The notes: generated by a model from the sequence alone, not told the origin. Shown: positions 36,150 to 49,143, counted from the stretch's first letter. The stretch: DNA of 64,000 nt from Diphasiastrum complanatum (GCA_029204225.1 CM055102.1:16501729-16565728), one strand, 5' to 3'. Numbers and translations: made by a program.

Positions 36150-36930
36150 TTAAGTACCATCGAGTTATGAAACTAGTGAGGAAGAAGACATTTTGACAAA
36201 AGTCCCAAGGTATGCAGACACACCCACAAGCAAACCAACAACAACATCACAGAAGCAAGAGTTGGTAGAGTCCATCAACCCAGTGATAGCTGAGAAAGTC
36301 AAGAAACTAGCAGCCGAGGGATTGCGGCAGGTTCTATCAGGGCTCTTAGCGCAATCATTGCAAAAAAAACTTTGTGATGCATTACAAAAGGGACCAGTGT
36401 CAAAAGAGCAAATTGAAGGCAATTCAACACAAGCTCCAAGGGAAAGTGCAATCACGCAACTTTCAACGGGAAAGTGCAATGAGACTAAAGTTGATGATTG
36501 CCTCTCAACGGGCAAGATTCAAACAAAGTCTCATTGTTCCAAAAACAACAGACCACTCAACCAATGCCAAATCCGGTTATATCCCTTCTCAAAAGGCCAA
36601 ATCCAAGGAATCCAAGCCCAAAAAAATGTATAGCAAGAACCAGCACCTATAATGACAACACCTTGTCCTCCATTTGTGAGATTGACTGTTGAGGAAAATC
36701 TTCAGGTTACAGCCTACTTTGAATAACTGGACAGACAAGAGAGTCAAGCAAGCATGTCGTATCCACATTATGAATTGGGGGAGTCTAGGATAGTGGGACC
36801 AGTTGCGTCGACCTATGAGAATCAACAGTAAGAGTTATCTTGGGACACTATGATGGAATGTCTCGATTACCCAATTGTCAATGAACAAGGTTATTTGGAA
36901 TGGCCACCAGACCCTTATGGGTATTATTGA
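36150..36930 (+). mobile_element. Probable retrotransposon gag remnant
   Basis: ORF 36,193-36,633 has VESINPVIAEKVKKLAAEGL and a Lys/Gln-rich tail. A second open piece (about 36,752-36,930) has WDTMMECLDYPIVNEQGYLE and ends PPDPYGYY. The context (a leader with a primer-site-like motif just upstream) suggests gag, but no diagnostic domain is present. Confidence 0.4.
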
Positions 36931-37566
36931 AAATCTGACAAGTCTAGGTTCTTGCTGATCACCAATTAATAAAGCCTCAGGTTTTACGTCCATATCCACG
37001 CTTTTCTTGAAACATCCATATCCCAACAATTAAAGGGCCAACAACAACGCTCCTCCACAACAAATGTAGACAAGTGCCGAGAGACCCGCACTACTTTGGG
37101 CCGAGGACCCTATTGTGGGTATTTGCTGTACAATAATAAAGTAGTGGGTCCCACCACTAAGACTACTATTGGACAAGCCTTACCAAGTGGACCCCGCCAC
37201 AATACAGTAGAGCAATAAGTGTGAGGCACTGGCTTCTTGCGTATATAAGCCCAATCCAATGAGGACAAGTAATTAAATAGTTTAAGTTGTTTTCTAGTGA
37301 CTTGGGCCTTAGGTGAAAATAAATTAAAATAAGTTAAAGGCCCAAAGTCTAAGTTACAAGGTGAGGTCAAAGTCAAATGGTCGTAGGTGGGGTGTGTTTC
37401 TTAGTACACCATTAGATCTTTTGTGTTTCTTTGGAAGGCTAGGATTGCAATCCATGCCACTTCAAGTAGCCAATATGATGAATGGGACAAGGGCCTCCCC
37501 AAGAATAAAAGAGCACCATTTGTACTCATTTGACATTCTCAATCCAAGGAGAAAACTTTGTTGTTT

Positions 37567-37675
<109 letters not shown>

Positions 37676-37953
37676 GTTGGGACCGAATAGGTTTGGGTAG
37701 GTGTGATGGGGCAAGGGAGATAGAAGAACGTGAGCAAAGAAGAGAGCAGGAATATTGTGAAATAGCTCTCCCGTTCTAATCGGATGCTAGGTGCAAAAAC
37801 AGTCTAATAGACAGCTTATGCTAAATGTAATCATAGCTTCAAGTGTTCTAATTGCCCAGCAGGATCTTAAAAATTAATTCATACTCTAAAATAAGAGTAC
37901 AGTCCACCGAAGAGATTAGAGATGGTTTGTGTGTGGTGCTACTGAAATCAGAT

Positions 37954-39207
37954 TCAATGTGACTTTTGATCCATCTTATTACTTGCAAAGTCTGAATCTG
38001 AGTAGCCAACAATGGATAAATTTTCACTTTTATAAAGTAGACCATAATCACAAGATGAAGATATATATCTTAGAATCCTCTTGGCCATCTTCCAATGACG
38101 GATCTTGGGATCTTGCATAAATTGGCTCAACTTGTGCACACAAAAGCTCAAGTCGGGCCTTGTGATGGTAAGACAAATTAAGGAGCCTATAAGACTCCTA
38201 AAAAGTGTGATGTCCCCAAGGATCTTTCATCACCTTTATTAGGATCTTTCACAATTTGCTCCATTGGAGTATCTATGCTCTTAGAATTTTCCATATGGAA
38301 TTTTTTCAACATAGAAAGAGCATATGTAGATTGACATATAAAAACATAATCTTTATAAAATTCAATCTCTAGGCCTAGTATGTAGTGGATCTCTCCTAGA
38401 TCTTGCATTTTAAATTCACTTCCAAGTGCTAGCTTAGTTTCTTCAACTAGCTTGATACAACTTGCACAAAGAATAATGTCATCAACATAGATTAGAAGAA
38501 TGACAATATTACTACCAACAAACTTTAGATACATGAAATAATCATAGCCACTAAGGACAAATCCTAGTGAGATAAGAAAAGAGTTGAGTCTTAAATACCA
38601 TGATCTTGGTGCTTGCTTTAGTCCAAGCAGGCACACTTTGGACTCATCCTTGATGAATCCTTGATGTTGTTCCATAAAAATATCCTCCTAAAGATAAATA
38701 TTTAAAAAAGCATTGGATACATCTAATTGGGACACCTTCCATTTGAAAAAACAAGCAAGAGAGATAAGAATCTAGTATTGTCACCATCTTTGCAACGGGT
38801 GCAAAGGTCTCCTCATAGTCAAGGCCATGGATTTGAGCAAATCCTTTAGCACATAATCTTGCCTTGAATTTGTTGATGGTGCCATCATGATTGTATTTGA
38901 TTCGAAATACGTACTTGCATCCAATCACATGCTTATTGGATGATGGATCCACAAGCTCCCAAGTATTGTGGGTGATCAATGCATCATACTCTTGCTTCAT
39001 GGCATCATACCACTCCTTGGTATTGAGTGCCTCTTGAACATTCTTTGGCTCTTCATGGGAAACAAAGAAGGCATAATTAGTGGAATCAAGATTCACTTGC
39101 TTGCCTTTATCAACATATGAGAGCCTCTTGGGCTCAGATCTATCTCTCATAGATCTTCTTGGTGAAAAATTTCGAGGAGACTCCTCTTCAATTCTCGACC
39201 CCATCAC
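37954..39207 (-). mobile_element. Ty1/copia reverse transcriptase and RNase H start, frameshifted
   Basis: The minus-strand order is an RT N-terminus (39,207 downward: GCKYVFRIKYNHDGTINKFK; DYEETFAPVAKMVTI), then a frame change near 38,650-38,680. The RT core follows (VILLIYVDDIILC, with the YVDD box intact; LGLEIEFYKDYVFICQ). After another break comes the segment 38,151-37,954 (MAKRILRYISSSCDYGLLYK; GYSDSDFA), the start of RNase H. The rest of RNase H is missing, and no LTR was recognised next to it. Confidence 0.9.
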
Positions 39208-40862
39208 TCACAATTGTCTTCAATAGCAATAGTTGGTGATGCATTTAGAGATGACTTGATCTCGGCCCCTTCAAATGATGAATGTTGATCTTCTTGGAAA
39301 ATAACATCTCTACTTTCAATCACTTGAGGAGTAGAGAGCACAAAGACTCTATAAGCCTTTTTGGTGGACGAGTATCCAACCATGATCCCTTTGCATGAAG
39401 TAGGATCATCTTCTTCCTTGTTTACAAGGGAATATGGGCAAAACATATGCATCCAAAAACTCTAAGGTTATCAACCTTAGGCTTCTTAAAAAATAAGATC
39501 TTAGTATGGTGACTTTCCTCCAAGAGCTATATGTGGGAGTCTATTGCAAAGATAATTTGCACAGCTTATGGCTTGTCCCCAAAAGTCTTTTGGCAAAGAT
39601 GTCTCAATCCTCATGGCTTTTGCACATTCACATAAGGACTTATTCTTTCTCTCAGCCACTCCATTTTGAGATGGAGAGTAGGCACAAGAGAACTCCCTTT
39701 TAATGCCTTCAAGCTCACAATAGTCATGTAATTTATTGGAGATATACTTTCCACCTCCATCACATCTAAAAGCTTTAATCTTCAATGATAATTGATTCTC
39801 AACATAAGCTTTGAAAATAAGGAAATGATCAAACACCATAGATTTAGAAGCAAGAAGATATATCCAAGTGAATCTTGTGAAATCATCAATAAAAGTTACA
39901 AAACAAGTGGCTCCTCCCTTGCTCATAGATGATGAGAAATGAACATTCGAGTGGATCAAATCCAAAGGATTCTTACTCTTGATAGAAGATCTTGTAGATG
40001 GCTTCTTGTGAGATTTAGCAATAGCACAAGCCTCAAATGGCTTGATCTCCTTGGAAAATGACTTTGGCAAGCCAATAGCTTTGGCTTCTTTGATCGTAGA
40101 GAGCATGGATTTGTAGTTGGGATGTCCCAACCTCCTATGCCATAACTCCTCCATAGATAGCTTGGTCACAAAAGCAACATAACAAGAATTTACACTTTCT
40201 CTTGGATCTAGTTTATAGATGCCTCCAAATCTAGATCCTATTACAAGTATCTCATCATTCTTTTTGATAGTACAAGTATCAACATTGAATTTCACATCAA
40301 GGCCATTATCAAGCAATTGGCCAACACTAATAAGATTCTTTGTAAGCTTAGGTCCAAAAAGAACTTTATTGAGAGAAAGAACTTTAGAAGATGCAAGCTT
40401 TAAGGGAATGTTCCCTAGTCCTTCAATTGGACATTCATAGTCATTTGCAGTATATATTGATTTCTTGGCTCTATCATAAGGTGCAATAGAAGAGAAAGAG
40501 TCTTTGGAGCTACACATACGTGAAGAAGCTCCACTATCAATATACCATAATCCATCCTTCTTGAAAGAAAAGGATGAGAAGATAGAGACCATAAGAGATC
40601 CCTCTCCATCACTTGCAATAGTGTCTTCCTTCTCATTGGAGATGTTGGCTTGCTTGAGTTGATTCTTCTTCTTGAAGAAATTGGTGGCATAATGGCCTTT
40701 CTTGCCACAATAAAAGCACTTGATGTTCTTCTTCTTGAGCTTAGATATAGAAGCACTAGAGGAATCATCTTCCTTCATCTTTGTCTTTGGATTTGGCTTT
40801 GTCCTTGCTTGAGGATTGTTGATATTGGCTCTTGATCCTCCCTTTGTGCTTGTCCTTGACAA
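39204..40862 (-). mobile_element. Ty1/copia zinc knuckle, protease and integrase with damaged catalytic residues
   Basis: The 453-codon ORF (40,862-39,501) reads zinc knuckle, protease (WYIDSGASSRMCSS), pre-integrase (ELWHRRLGHPNYKSM) and integrase core (FVTFIDDFTRFTWIYLL; FRCDGGGKYISN; SQNGVAERKNKSLCE). The knuckle reads CFYCGKKGHYATNFF, so its last Cys is Phe. The first integrase Asp appears replaced, HSNV where HSDV is usual. The C-terminal part is in a separate frame (39,452-39,204; GIMVGYSSTKKAYRVFV). Gag is cut off at 40,862. Confidence 0.9.
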
Positions 40863-40864
40863 AT

Positions 40865-41462
40865 AAAACTTTCATAGATGATTATTCTAGATGGTCTAAA
40901 GTCATGTTCATTAAGCACAAATCTGAAGCCTTTGAATGCTTCAAGAGATTCAAGGCCATGGTTGAGACACAAATGTCTAGGAAAGTGAAGGCACTCCGAA
41001 CTGATGGTGGTGACGAATACATCTCTAACGAGATGTTTGACTGCATGGATGAACATGGTATTAGAAGACAATTCACCACTTCCTATTCACCTCAACAGAA
41101 TGGGATTGCAGAAAGGAAGAATTGAACTCTTCTCAACTCAGCCAGATCCATGCTACATCAAGCACACCTACCTGTGAAGTTCTAGGCAGAAGCTACTGCC
41201 ACAACCTGTTACATACAGAACAGATCCAACACCAAAGCTGTCAACAACAAGACTCCTCATGAAGTTTGGCATGGGCACAAGCTTAGTGTCAGCCATTTAA
41301 AAATCTTTGGTTGTATATGTTTTGTTCACATTCCTGAACAGCTTAGGAAGAAGCTGGATCATGGGACAAATAAATGTATTTTCATTGGCTATCCTGATGA
41401 ACATAAAGCTTACAAAGTTTATGATCCATCCACCAATGTAGTATTTGTCTCTAGCCTATGAA
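40865..41462 (+). mobile_element. Second Ty1/copia integrase fragment, opposite orientation
   Basis: Plus-strand integrase core (TFIDDYSRWSKVMFIKHKSE; LRTDGGDEYISNEMFD; YSPQQNGIAERKN) then, past a stop, the C-terminal region (LKIFGCICFVHIPEQLRKKL; CIFIGYPDEHKAYKVY). It abuts the reverse-strand copy within a few bases and belongs to a clearly different copia lineage. Only integrase is present. Confidence 0.85.
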
Positions 41463-41499
41463 GTAAATGATTGGGAAGATTCGATGTACTTGTTATAAA

Positions 41500-41900
<401 letters not shown>

Positions 41901-42291
41901 AACGATACTCAGTAATATTCTATCTTGCCTCGTCACTTGATTGGTGGCTTTTGAAAGTCTTTCTTAATAAAGCCATATGGTTTTGGCACCAAGAATTTGG
42001 TGGGTTTTAAATTAAAAAAAAAAAAAGCATTAATGGACTTCACTTTCCCTTCATGTGTATGTTGTCAAAAGACTATAAAACAGGGAGGCTTTGATGCCTT
42101 CTTCACAAGTCTTCCTTCTCCTCTTCATCCTCCTCATGCTTGGTAGCACCTATCTACGATCCGGCTTTCTACAAGATCATACAAAACAATAAGCTCTCTT
42201 ACTTTTTTCAAATTGTAAATGTTGCCATTTTGATAATATGAGGAAGAAATACTTGTGTATAGTAGTAGTTCAGGCAAAAATATGAGGGAAA

Positions 42292-42872
42292 GTGGGTCAT
42301 GTTTTGACTACAGATTGCAGCTTAATCAATAGTAAGGTCCTAAAATGCTCCTTGGAAAAAGGCCTTAATCGTATAGTGTTGCAGCATATTAATATCCAGA
42401 GTAGTGCTACTGAATTACGTGATGGATGGCTGAAACTCATGAGACTTTTACCTATGTATTCGAGTGCAGATATTGATAAGCATGCTGAGTTTTGTAAAAA
42501 AAGTGTCCTAGAACTTCTCAAGAACAAAAAATGGATTCAAGGGAATACCATCCCATTACATAAGAAAGAGAATGCCAATGATGAACAAAAATGGATCACC
42601 AAGCTTATATGCATATACCTCATATGTAACTTGCTTTAGAAAGACTTGATAGCCCAGATTTTATTCCGTTCCCTGATCTTACAAATAACCTCGTCTCAAG
42701 CTCCTTGGATTACATTAGCACCTCTATGTGTGAATTACTACTGAATGACTTCATCTACTCTAAAGAATTACCTTACTTACTTGGCACCTATAAGGCGCAG
42801 TTTTGTCAACGTGAAAAGTCGATTATGAACTTGATAAGCATTATCACCACACAAGTTTCTGGAAAAAGCTAA
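42292..42872 (+). other. Unidentified coding-like segment
   Basis: ORF 42,292-42,639 (e.g. LRDGWLKLMRLLPMYSSADI; FCKKSVLELLKNKKWIQGN) is followed, after a stop and frame change, by another open stretch at about 42,650-42,872 (DSPDFIPFPDLTNNLVSSSL; KELPYLLGTYKAQFCQREKS). Both look protein-derived. I recognise no family. It lies just beyond the 3' side of a reverse-strand gypsy element. Confidence 0.35.
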
Positions 42873-42879
42873 AGTGACG

Positions 42880-44569
42880 CATAAGGATGGAATCTAAAAT
42901 TCCTTTGACATAATAGCCTCTTGGCCATATACCAGCTCAAAAAGTATGCGTTGTATGATAGGCCCATATAGCAGAGAATGACTTTGTTTCCTAGTCTAAT
43001 TGACTGGTTTCTACTATCTTGGTTAAGATTTTACAAATCACTTTATTTGTAGACTCAGCTAGTCCATTGCATCTAGGATAGTACAGGGTACTCTTTCAGT
43101 GGATAATGAAGTAATGAGTCAGCAAATTGTTGATTACCATTCTATGTGTTGATTTGCTTGTTAAAGTGTTAGAAGAGAATTGAGAGTTTCCATATCTTTG
43201 TGATTTCTTTTTTAATACATTTTTTGTAATTCAAAAGAGTGCTTTGGGCATTGGAACAAGTTGAAAGGAGAAGATCAGGTCACTTCAACATGGCTACAAG
43301 TGGAGGCTTTATGTTGAAGAGCAATGATAGGCTTACCTCAATCAACTATTCTACTTGGAAGGTGAGGAAGTGAGAACCTCAATCACTAACAAGCTTGATT
43401 GGACAACCAAATCTTGTGATGATGTTCTCCTAGAGGAAGCATGCTAAAGACTTTGCGTCAACTTTGCATGTTGCTCTAGCCTCTATCCACTTTGTTGCAT
43501 AATCGGTGGCAATCAAGATATATCGTGATTGCATGCCACGTGCTGCTGGACTAATAGGTCCAACAAAATCTAAACCCCATTTGTGAAAGGCTTCGCTTTC
43601 AAGTATTGGAGTAAGGAGATTGTGATCAGCATTTTGGCATTCTTGGCACGTTGGCAAATGTCACAACTTTTACATAAGCGTAAGTGTCTTTGAAAAGGGT
43701 TGGCCACCAAAATCCAGCCAGAAGAATTGCCCTAGCAGTAGCATCAGAGGAGAAATGTCCACACCCAATACCCTCATGTGTCAAGGCAATAATTAGTCGG
43801 ACCTACTCAATCTAGGATGCTTTTTGTAGATGGTAAGGTAAAGTGATCCTTCCGCGTCACAATGTTAAGTGTCTTTAGATTGACACAAATCCGCATTTTG
43901 TCATTTTTCTTAGAAACAATGACTATGGGTGTGGCCCATTATATGTGCTTGATTTCATAGATGAAATCAACATCGAGCAACTTTTGCAACTCTTGCTTGA
44001 TCAATTCGGTGTAGTTTGGATTGCAGCAGTAGTATCGGCTCACCTTTGGAGTTGCTCCTTCAACCAAAGGTATGGTATGTTGGACTAAAAATGATGAAAT
44101 TATTTTTAAATCTTTGTAAGACCATGCAAAGTAGTCTTTCCTCCGTCAGTAGTTTCTGCAGGTTAGTGTAATGTGAGGGCATAATCTTGTCTTCTTCACC
44201 TAGCTCTGCTAGATTCATTGGTTGAGTGCGAGCCGCAGTCCCTCATAGACTTGTTCTTCTTTTTTTCTGATTTGCATCAGATTCTTGTTGCTCTTTTGGC
44301 ATCGTGATCACCTTGCCGTCCAAGGTATAACTCTTGAATTTTTCTAGCACATCATGGGCTGGTGTGTTTCTTCCTTCAAAAGATTGATCTTAGTTCTATT
44401 TGTGAGTGATAGCTTATGCATTGCTTCTGGCATTCATGAAGCTGATGCCGAAGCTTAGTCGGATGACCTTTGAGCATGCAATTCAGCAATTTTCTTCTTT
44501 TCTCGTACATCATTGTTGGTTGTTGTTGCATCCTTTCTCGTTGTCTTCAGTTGAGGTCTTTGACATTTG
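42880..44569 (-). mobile_element. Ty3/gypsy element (RT start and integrase), left part, split by a copia insertion
   Basis: Minus-strand pieces, in transcription order: an RT N-terminal stretch near 44,050-43,860 (many stops), then a jump into the integrase zinc region (LCKSCDICQRAKMP). Integrase core follows at 43,657-43,430 (FHKWGLDFVGPISPAARGMQ; ATDYATKWIEA), and a terminal core part near 43,100-42,950 (YYPRCNGLAESTNKVICK). RT core and RNase H are deleted. The right-hand remainder continues at 49,843-50,140. Confidence 0.75.
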
Positions 44570-44574
44570 CCTCA
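44570..44574. repeat. Target-site duplication CCTCA (left)
   Basis: The identical 5 bp occur at 49,838-49,842, directly outside the two LTRs. Confidence 0.9.
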
Positions 44575-45256
44575 TGTTAAAAATTCACAATTCTAGCTTG
44601 ACTAGTTTTGGCCATATGACTTGTAAATAGTTAGATGGTCATGATGTGGCTTGTCACACGTGCCAAATAGCATAGGATTCCATTCATAAGGATGTTCTCA
44701 AGTAGACCTAAGTGTTAGAACCTTTGGAATGAGTCCAAATTATGCTTAGATACAAGGGAGAAAAAATAGGAGCTATTTTTGGTAATTTTTGCATTGTTGA
44801 GGGATCTCCAAGATTCCAACCCTAACTTGGTAGGGATGAAAGATCCACCAAAATTAGCATTAGGGATAGGTTTAGGGCTACTCATACCTGTCCAAAACCG
44901 TGATGGATCATGTATATATAGGTGATGATATCTCACCAAAATCAATCAAGCAATTTCATGTTTTTTCTCTCATAATGGTGCAATTGCTCTCTATGTTCAT
45001 AATTGTTTGAGTACTTGTGATTACTAATGATTATAGGATTGAATGTAGGTCTGGTGTACAGTACTCAGACTGTGGGAGGCCGTACTTTCACACGTGTGAA
45101 GCCTTCTTCAAGGATTTGGGCCATTTAGTGAGGTTCAAGCATAGATTTTTGATGGATTTTGATGGTTCAACTTGTGCTAATCTTATGAAATCATAATCTA
45201 TTGTTTCCCTAATCATTTCAAGTGTTTTAGGATCCTTATTTGCTGTAATTTTTACA
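44575..45256 (+). repeat. Left (5') LTR of the young copia element
   Basis: Begins TGTTAAAAATTCACAATTC and ends TGTAATTTTTACA. Differences from the right LTR seen by eye are at the GGCCATATG/GGTCATATG, CCAACCC/CCAAACC, CTTCAAGG/CTTCAGTG (two bases) and CCTAATC/CCTCATC positions. Confidence 0.92.
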
Positions 45257-45269
45257 TGGTATCAGAGCC
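45257..45269 (+). other. Primer-binding site for initiator methionine tRNA
   Basis: TGGTATCAGAGCC directly follows the left LTR, the standard plant copia primer site. Confidence 0.9.
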
Positions 45270-45518
45270 TAAAGGCTGAAATGAGCTAAATCCTTGGTTT
45301 TCATTCAATTTGATCACAATTTTTGATCTAAATCTTGTGTAGATTGGATTTCTAAGCAAGTTTTGGAGGTGATTTCATAGAGGAGGCTTTCTAGCATTCA
45401 AGGAGATGGAAGATCAGAGTTTTGGGGACTCTTCAAGGCTGTTCTAAGGTGTAGTAGACACCTCCTAAAGTGATTTAGGTTCAGTCCAACCATTGCTTGA
45501 CTTATGCACCAAATTAGA

Positions 45519-46099
45519 TCAATTTTTCATCAATTTTGATTCCTCGGCCATGAGTGTGCCTTGGAGTTCTTCAAGTATGGGTAGCTTACCCATAATTGCA
45601 TATCCCTGAACCAAATTGTCAAATTCAAAGCTTAGTCCATTTAATATGAGTTGAACAAGCTCTTCATCCTTGATAGGGTCACCTATAAAGGCTAGCTCTT
45701 TGTTCAATTCCTTTACCCTTAGGACAAAAGTATGTGCACTCTCTCCTTTCTTTTGATAGCTTCTATAGATTTGATTCTTCAAAGCTCACATTCTAGTTTG
45801 GTTCTTGGATTCATAGACCTTTTGCAAAGTCTCCCAAGCATCTTGAGATGAAGTGCTACTTATACCTCTCTTAAGAGTTCATTTGCAACATTCATTTTTA
45901 TGCAATGTAGTGCAACATTGCACCTCTTGATGTATTTGGCTTTTTCTTGAGGATGAATAGGTTCACCCTCCTTACCATTTACAATTTCCATCAGATCTTG
46001 CATGATCATGATAGATTCCATTCTAACTTTACATATGGAATAGTTAGTTTTGTTGAGCCTTTCATTAGTATCCAAAAGATATGCATTTATAGATGCCAT
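45519..46099 (-). mobile_element. Inverted copia gag segment inside the young element
   Basis: On the minus strand a gag start (MASINAYLLDTNERLNKTNY; MNVANELLREV) is followed by a frame change and then QIYRSYQKKGESAHTFVLRV and LVQLILNGLSFEFDNLVQGY. This is the order expected of copia gag but opposite to the element's LTR, primer site and pol. The inverted block appears to extend to about 46,500 and includes a gag leader. Confidence 0.85.
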
Positions 46100-46643
46100 C
46101 TAGTCTCCTAATCAAGGACTTGAAACAAATGAAGGTTACTTCTATTGATTTGATTGAAGGTCTACCTTATCCCACTTCTTAGGGACCTGAAAAGATCAGT
46201 AATAGACTTCCTATAAAGATCTAAGAATGATCTCTAACAAAATCAAATCATAGAATACTAGAAACAATGCACTTGCTTGATTGAAGTAGACAATATCAGT
46301 AGAATTGCCCCTCTTTCTATAAAGAGCATTAAAGCTTCCAAATGATCTGATCAAGAGTGAATTTCAGCAACCTAATATACTTCCAAAATCACTTGTAAAA
46401 GATCTAAATGGAACTTAATGAGGATGCAACACAATCTACTATCCAATCACAAGCGAAAGCAAAGCTTTCAATCAGAAGATCTTTGTTGATCTACAGAAAG
46501 ATCCGACCCAAGGATCGAACAATCAAAATCCGACCCAAGGGGAACAATCAAATTGCGATCCAAGGGTCGAGAACAGCAACAAATCACTTTTCATTTGCTA
46601 TTCCCCACACATTGCTAGCACCAAATCTAATGGAGGTTCATCC

Positions 46644-48986
46644 ATGTTTTTAACCTTCATTGATGACTACTCAAGATATTGTTGGGTGTTCTTACTTTCC
46701 TTCAAGTCTCAAGTATTTGATACTTTTGTAAAGTTCAAGTTGTTTGTGGAAAAGCATCATAATCATAGCATCAAGATTCTTAGAAGTGACAATGGTGGAG
46801 AATTCATCTCCAATGAGTTCAAGGCCTTTTGTGAGGAGGAAGGGATCAAGAAAGAGACTTCTTGTCCTTACACTCCTCAACAAAATGGAGTTGCTGAAAG
46901 AAGGAATAGAACATTATGTGAATGTTCTAAGGCTTTAAGATTAAATGCTTGTTTGTCCAAATCCTTTTGGGGTGAGTCTCTTGTATGTGCAAACTACTTG
47001 ATGAATAGGGTGTCTTGCAAAGCAATTGAAGGCAAAACTCCTTATGAGATGTTGTATGGAAAGAAACCCAATCTTAATCACTTGAAAGTTTTTGGGTGTA
47101 TATGTTATGTGCATGTGTCATTGGAAACAAGAACCAAGGAGGATCCATCTTCCACAAGAGGGATCATGCTTGGATATGCAAGCTCAAGCAAGGGCTACAA
47201 AGTCTATCTCCCATCCTTGAACAAATTTGTTGTTTCAAGGAATGTCATATTTGATGAACATCATATGCATATGCTTGAAGAAGGCTCAAGTGCTCCAACA
47301 ATCAAGAAGAAGATGGCCGAGGAGCAAGATCTTGGTTTTGAGGAGGAGCTCATGGAGGAGCAAGCACCAAACCCACCTATCACACCAAGGAGATCTTCAA
47401 GGGCAAAAGTGGAGCCATCAAGGCTCACATATCAAGGCAAAGGACAGCAAGTTGAGGGTATCTCATCCACTTCTTATGCTTTATCTAGTTTTGAAGAACC
47501 GTCTAATGTTGAAGATGCATTGAACTCCAAAGAATGGTATAAAGCTATGTTGGATGAGTATGATGCCTTGATTGAGAATGAAACTTGGTTGCTTGTTGAG
47601 AGACCTCAAAGGAATGTAATAGGATGCAAGTGGGTCTTCAAGCTTAAGTTGAATGCAAATGGGAGTGTTAACAAACATAAAGCAAGATTAGTTGCAAAAG
47701 GTTATGCTCAAGAGAGAGGGATAGACTATGAGGAAACTTTTGCACCCGTGGCCAAGATGGTCACAATAAGACTAATCATCGCACTTGCATCACATTTTGG
47801 ATGGATTCTATGTCAAATGGATGTCTCTAATGCTTTCTTGAATGGTTTTTTGGAAGAGGATATCTATATGGAGCAGCCACAAGGGTTCATCAAGCATGGA
47901 ATGGAGAACAAAGTATGCTATCTCCAAAGAAGCATCTATGGCTTGAAGCAAGCCTCGAGATCTTGGAATTCAAGACTACATTGCTATCTTATTTCACTTT
48001 CTTTTGTTCAAAGTGAATATGATCCCACTCTTTACATTAAGTTTGATGATGTTGGTATTGTACTTTTACTCATTTATGTAGATGACATCATCATTAGTGG
48101 AAATAGTGTTGATGGTATTGAAAAAATCAAGATAGATCTATCCTTAGAGTTCAAGATGGTAGATCTAGGGTGTCTTCACTTCATCTTAGGCATAGAAGTA
48201 CTTAGAGGGTCTGATTTTATCTTTATAAGTCAAGTAAACTATGCTCAAAGTCTTTTGAAGAAGTTTAAGATGGAAGTATGCAAAAGTGTTGACACACCAA
48301 TGGAGCAAGATGTAAAAGTGCCAAATGAAGATGATGAAAGATCCTTCATGGACATCACTTTGTTTAGGCAACTTATAGGTTCCTTAATGTGGATCACTAT
48401 AACTAGATCAGATCTTAGCTTTAGTGTATGTAGGTTGAGCCAATCCATGCAAAAGCCATTGAATATCCATTGGAAAAAGGCTAAGAGGATTCTAAGATAC
48501 ATCTCGGGTACATTGGATTTTGGGATTCTATATAGAGGAGATGTGATTAACCTTCATGCATTTAGTGATTCAGATTTTGCAGGGGACAAGAGGGATAGGA
48601 AATCAACAAGTGCCTATTCAACTTTCATAGGAGAAGGTGTGGTTTCATGGCTTTCAAAAAAGCAAGAAACTATATCTCTATCTTCAACTGAGGCCGAGTA
48701 CAAAGCTTTGACAACCACTACAAAGGAGGTACTTTGGATCAAGAGATTATTGGTGGAACTAAAGATCATGGATTCAGAGGAGGCACCAATCATCTACAAT
48801 GCTTCTTGGTTTCCAAGGGGAGGCTCGAACCTGGGACCAAAGAAACTTTGGATGCCAAGCCAACCAACTGAGCCAACCCCGTTGGGTCAATCATCTACAA
48901 TGACAATATATCAGCCCAACACCTTGCATCTAACCCAATCTTCCATGCAAGATCTAAGCACATTGAGATATGCCATCACTTTGTGA
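46644..48986 (+). mobile_element. Ty1/copia integrase (partial), reverse transcriptase and RNase H, one 780-codon frame
   Basis: The ORF opens inside integrase (MFLTFIDDYSRYCWVFLLSF) and carries its second Asp and Glu motifs (ILRSDNGGEFISNEFK; QQNGVAERRNRT). RT follows with WVFKLKLNANGSVNKHKARL, QMDVSNAFLNGFLEEDIYME and LLLIYVDDIIISGNS (intact YVDD). RNase H has FSDSDFAGDKRDRKSTSAY and LSSTEAEYKAL. Missing are the integrase zinc-binding domain, the first catalytic Asp, and protease. From 48,802 the reading is SINE-derived and then out of frame, ending at 48,986. The displaced C-terminal RNase H codons continue in another frame to TAG at 49,139-49,141. Confidence 0.93.
48802..48887 (-). mobile_element. 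tRNA-derived SINE in RNase H, with 14-15 bp TSD
   Basis: An 86-87 bp insert lies between two copies of CAATCATCTACAATG (48,787-48,801 and 48,888-48,902). Minus-strand features are an A-box-like TTGGCTCAGTTGGTTGG and a B box GGTTCGAGCC. Net gain is 101 bp, which shifts the frame. A related copy is at 33,893-33,960. Confidence 0.85.
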
Positions 48987-49143
48987 GAGAAATGGTGCAA
49001 GCCAAGGAGATTGCTTTGGAGCATGTTCCAAGCAATGAATGTGTAGCTGATCTACTTACTAAACCACTTCAAAAGACACCTTTTATGAAGTTCAGATCAT
49101 CACTTGGAGTGATTAGTAAAGCAATGATTGAACCAAGCTAGAT

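Noticed and set aside
48802-48887. A functional tRNA gene
   Set aside because: It has tRNA-like promoter boxes but an inserted, TSD-flanked position and no convincing full cloverleaf or anticodon arm; SINE is the better reading.
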